NCBI GenBank assembly: GCA_964579725.1
Contig: CAZOHG010000029.1
Coordinates: 1-44,428, forward strand
DNA length: 44,428 nucleotides
Origin: CAZOHG01 sp964579725
Lineage (GTDB): Bacteria; Zhuqueibacterota; JdFR-76; BMS3Abin05
Direction of reading: 5' to 3'
The notes beneath the pieces are model-generated. The model was not told the DNA's origin. It did not search any database and saw nothing but the letters and a program-made list of their open reading frames with translations. Positions 43,183 through 44,428 of the stretch are shown here, piece after piece. Positions within the stretch are counted from its first letter, which is position 1; the number at the start of each line of letters is the position of its first letter. A program made the translations under genes and the position numbers.

Positions 43183-44040
43183 ATGAGTGAAGAAAAAAAG
43201 GCTGACTATAAATCGAACTTTCGGGAAACCCAGGACATTGTCTTTAAGGTGTACCGGTTTGACCCGGATGTCAATACCGAGCCGCATTTCGACACCTACA
43301 CGGTGCCGGTGGTCAAGGGCTGGACGGTGCTGGACGCTATTATTTACATTAAGGAAAATATGGATGCCACACTTTCCTATCGGGCTTCTTGCCGAATGGG
43401 GATTTGCGGCTCGTGTGCCATGGAAATTAACGGGAAACCTCGGCTGGCCTGCCAGACACAGGTCATCGCGGAATTGAAGTCTGCCGAAGTAACGGTGAAG
43501 CCGCTGGCCAATTACCCCGTTCTCCGTGACGTTGTCCCTGATTTGACGCCCCTGTTACAGCACCACAATGACGTCAAACCGCACATTATTCGCAAGGACA
43601 AAGAAGATCAGAAAAATCCGAAGGGTGAACTTTACCAGACGCCCGACGAGTTGGAGGAATATCTGCAATTTTCGTACTGTATTAAATGCGGTGCCTGCGT
43701 GGCCGCGTGCCCCGTGGTTGCAACGGACGAAAACTTCCTGGGGCCGCAAGCTTTGACGCAGGCCTACCGGTATTGTATTGACACGCGGGACGACGGATTC
43801 GACCTTCGAATGGACGTGGTGGATGATGTCCACGGAGCGTGGCGCTGCCATTTTGCCGGAGCTTGTTCCGATGCCTGTCCCAAGGGTGTCGATCCCGCAT
43901 TTGCCATTCAATTGCTAAAGCGAGAAATTACGGCCCGAAAATTCGGTAAGAAGCGGGAACCGGCTCCCATTGCCAAACAACCGACAAACGTCAAACGTCG
44001 GGAGGATGTGCCTTACCCGCCGGAAAAAACCGTTCAGTAG
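43183..44040 (+). CDS. sdhB: Succinate dehydrogenase iron-sulfur subunit
   Basis: A 285-residue electron-transfer subunit with three clusters visible: [2Fe-2S] Cys70, Cys75, Cys78 and Cys90; [4Fe-4S] Cys166, Cys169, Cys172 with Cys232; and [3Fe-4S] Cys176, Cys222 and Cys228. It is longer than the common 230-250 residues, with a basic Pro-rich tail ('REPAPIAKQPTNVKRRED'). It links the flavin to the membrane quinone site. AGGAGG precedes the ATG, and a terminator follows directly. Confidence 0.95.
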   Translation: MSEEKKADYKSNFRETQDIVFKVYRFDPDVNTEPHFDTYTVPVVKGWTVLDAIIYIKENMDATLSYRASCRMGICGSCAMEINGKPRLACQTQVIAELKSAEVTVKPLANYPVLRDVVPDLTPLLQHHNDVKPHIIRKDKEDQKNPKGELYQTPDELEEYLQFSYCIKCGACVAACPVVATDENFLGPQALTQAYRYCIDTRDDGFDLRMDVVDDVHGAWRCHFAGACSDACPKGVDPAFAIQLLKREITARKFGKKREPAPIAKQPTNVKRREDVPYPPEKTVQ

Positions 44041-44062
44041 CGGAAAAATTTCTATCGGTTTG

Positions 44063-44096
44063 AAAGAGGCAGATTCCGTTCGAATCTGCCTCTTTT
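44063..44096 (+). terminator. Rho-independent terminator after sdhB
   Basis: A perfect 14-bp stem, AAAGAGGCAGATTC (44063-44076) with GAATCTGCCTCTTT (44082-44095), 5-nt loop, T-run on the 3' side. Confidence 0.95.
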
Positions 44097-44158
44097 GGTT
44101 GTACGGCTAGGCGCAGAAGGCTAATCCAAAGAAATCCTTACATGAGTTAAGAATAATC

Positions 44159-44187
44159 TTGACTTAGTCCGTTTTTATGGCTATTAT
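44159..44187 (+). promoter_or_regulatory. Sigma70 promoter for the next, unseen gene
   Basis: TTGACT (44159-44164), 17-base spacer, TATTAT (44182-44187). Transcription would start near 44194, leaving a leader of about 230 nt before the ATG at 44425. Confidence 0.75.
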
Positions 44188-44193
44188 TAAAAC

Positions 44194-44424
44194 AAACGTT
44201 TTACTTTTCGAATTTGGTGAATCCGACAGGCATACCCGAACTCTAACCTTAATCAGCGGTAGCGGATTCCAATGACGTGAGCCGTGCTAATTTGTTTGAA
44301 TCGGCGTGAAAATGCCGGTTCAAATCACACACCCGAAAGGGTGCTCATTATCGAGTCTACCTCAAACCTTGTCGGACTTTGGGGGTAAAACCATTTTCAC
44401 TCTGTAAACGTGAGGAATTGCACT
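44194..44424 (+). promoter_or_regulatory. Candidate structured 5' leader with pseudoknot (riboswitch-like, class unknown)
   Basis: Helices seen: TTTGAATCGGC (44295-44305) with GCCGGTTCAAA (44314-44324), 11 bp with one G-U; CACCC-GAAA-GGGTG (44330-44343), a GNRA-capped hairpin; TCCGACAGG (44222-44230) with CC-t-TGTCGGA (44367-44376), a long-range closing helix with one bulge. The entire 8-nt loop GTGAAAAT (44306-44313) is complementary to ATTTTCAC (44393-44400), 11 bases before the Shine-Dalgarno AGGA (44413-44416). GAATCCG (44219-44225) can instead pair with CGGATTC (44263-44269), excluding the closing helix. CCTCA (44360-44364) could mask TGAGG (44411-44415). The ATG at 44425 begins a gene beyond the window. 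No motif of TPP, cobalamin, SAM, lysine, glycine, FMN, M-box or T-box RNAs was recognised. Confidence 0.55.
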
Positions 44425-44428
44425 ATGA

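Noticed and set aside
44275..44325. Group II intron domain V (GAGCCGT ... GTGAAA ... GGTTC)
   Set aside because: The pieces are too far apart for the 34-nt domain V, the required base pairs fail, and no intron-encoded protein or other intron domains are present.
44252..44330. tRNA-like words (CAGCGGTAGC resembling a D-arm, GGTTCAAATC resembling a T-arm)
   Set aside because: The bases flanking TTCAAAT do not form a 5-bp T stem, no acceptor stem or anticodon arm fits, and the same bases form a better 11-bp hairpin.
1..44428. CRISPR arrays, insertion sequences, integrases, phage genes, rRNA and tRNA
   Set aside because: Looked for on both strands; no regularly spaced repeats, transposase or integrase motifs, or conserved RNA cores were seen.

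Overview
The window is a gene-dense stretch of a free-living, Gram-negative, respiring bacterium. It holds about 36 protein genes. I see no rRNA, tRNA, CRISPR array, insertion sequence or phage gene. Two exported proteins end in C-terminal domains like those read by type IX secretion (one with the YPNPFNP start). A PorV/PorQ-type outer-membrane protein and two TonB-dependent receptors are also present, which points to the Fibrobacterota-Chlorobiota-Bacteroidota (FCB) superphylum. Most genes, however, have strong AGGAGG-type ribosome binding sites, and the clearest promoters are ordinary sigma70 type (TTGACA, 17 bases, TATATT), which is not the usual Bacteroidota pattern. My inference is a Calditrichota/KSB1-like lineage; this is not proven from sequence alone.

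Layout. 1-6260: a cut-off TonB-dependent receptor, a 1024-residue secreted protein and a PorV/PorQ-family protein form one operon closed by a terminator. 6606-8317 (minus strand): a small operon of membrane protein, winged-helix repressor and glycine-rich exported protein, behind a sigma70 promoter with an overlapping palindromic operator. 8452-15652: a DUF2156 protein, a GAF/free-methionine-sulfoxide-reductase-like protein, a Bcp peroxiredoxin, a CDP-alcohol phosphatidyltransferase with a HAD phosphatase and a lysophospholipase-like hydrolase, a FAD oxidoreductase and a TGS GTPase. 16223-19234: a NatA/NatB-like ABC exporter and a membrane protein. 19477-22299: a second TonB receptor and a DedA-like protein. 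22309-26750 (minus strand): a zinc/manganese-type uptake operon of small His/Cys membrane protein, outer-membrane channel, binding protein and permease, with no ATPase gene. 27046-29523: a divergent 825-residue secreted protein with a sorting domain. 30024-32915: three-subunit proton-translocating transhydrogenase. 33319-33834: ferritin. 33988-39117: radical SAM/DUF2344 protein, RNase G, L21 and L27. 39381-44040: malate dehydrogenase and succinate dehydrogenase in the order A-C-D-B.

How it fits together. The right half is central energy metabolism: malate dehydrogenase and succinate dehydrogenase run adjacent TCA steps and feed quinones, and transhydrogenase links NADH, NADPH and the proton gradient. 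The left and middle parts are envelope biology: outer-membrane receptors, sorted exoproteins, phospholipid synthesis and metal acquisition.

The most interesting item is at the right edge. A sigma70 promoter at 44159-44187 drives a leader of about 230 nucleotides that ends in a Shine-Dalgarno site and an ATG at 44425. The leader contains an 11-bp hairpin whose whole 8-nt loop is perfectly complementary to a segment just upstream of the Shine-Dalgarno site, plus a GAAA-capped hairpin, a long-range closing helix, and a competing alternative helix. It looks like a riboswitch or other structured cis-regulatory RNA, and I could not match it to any class I know.
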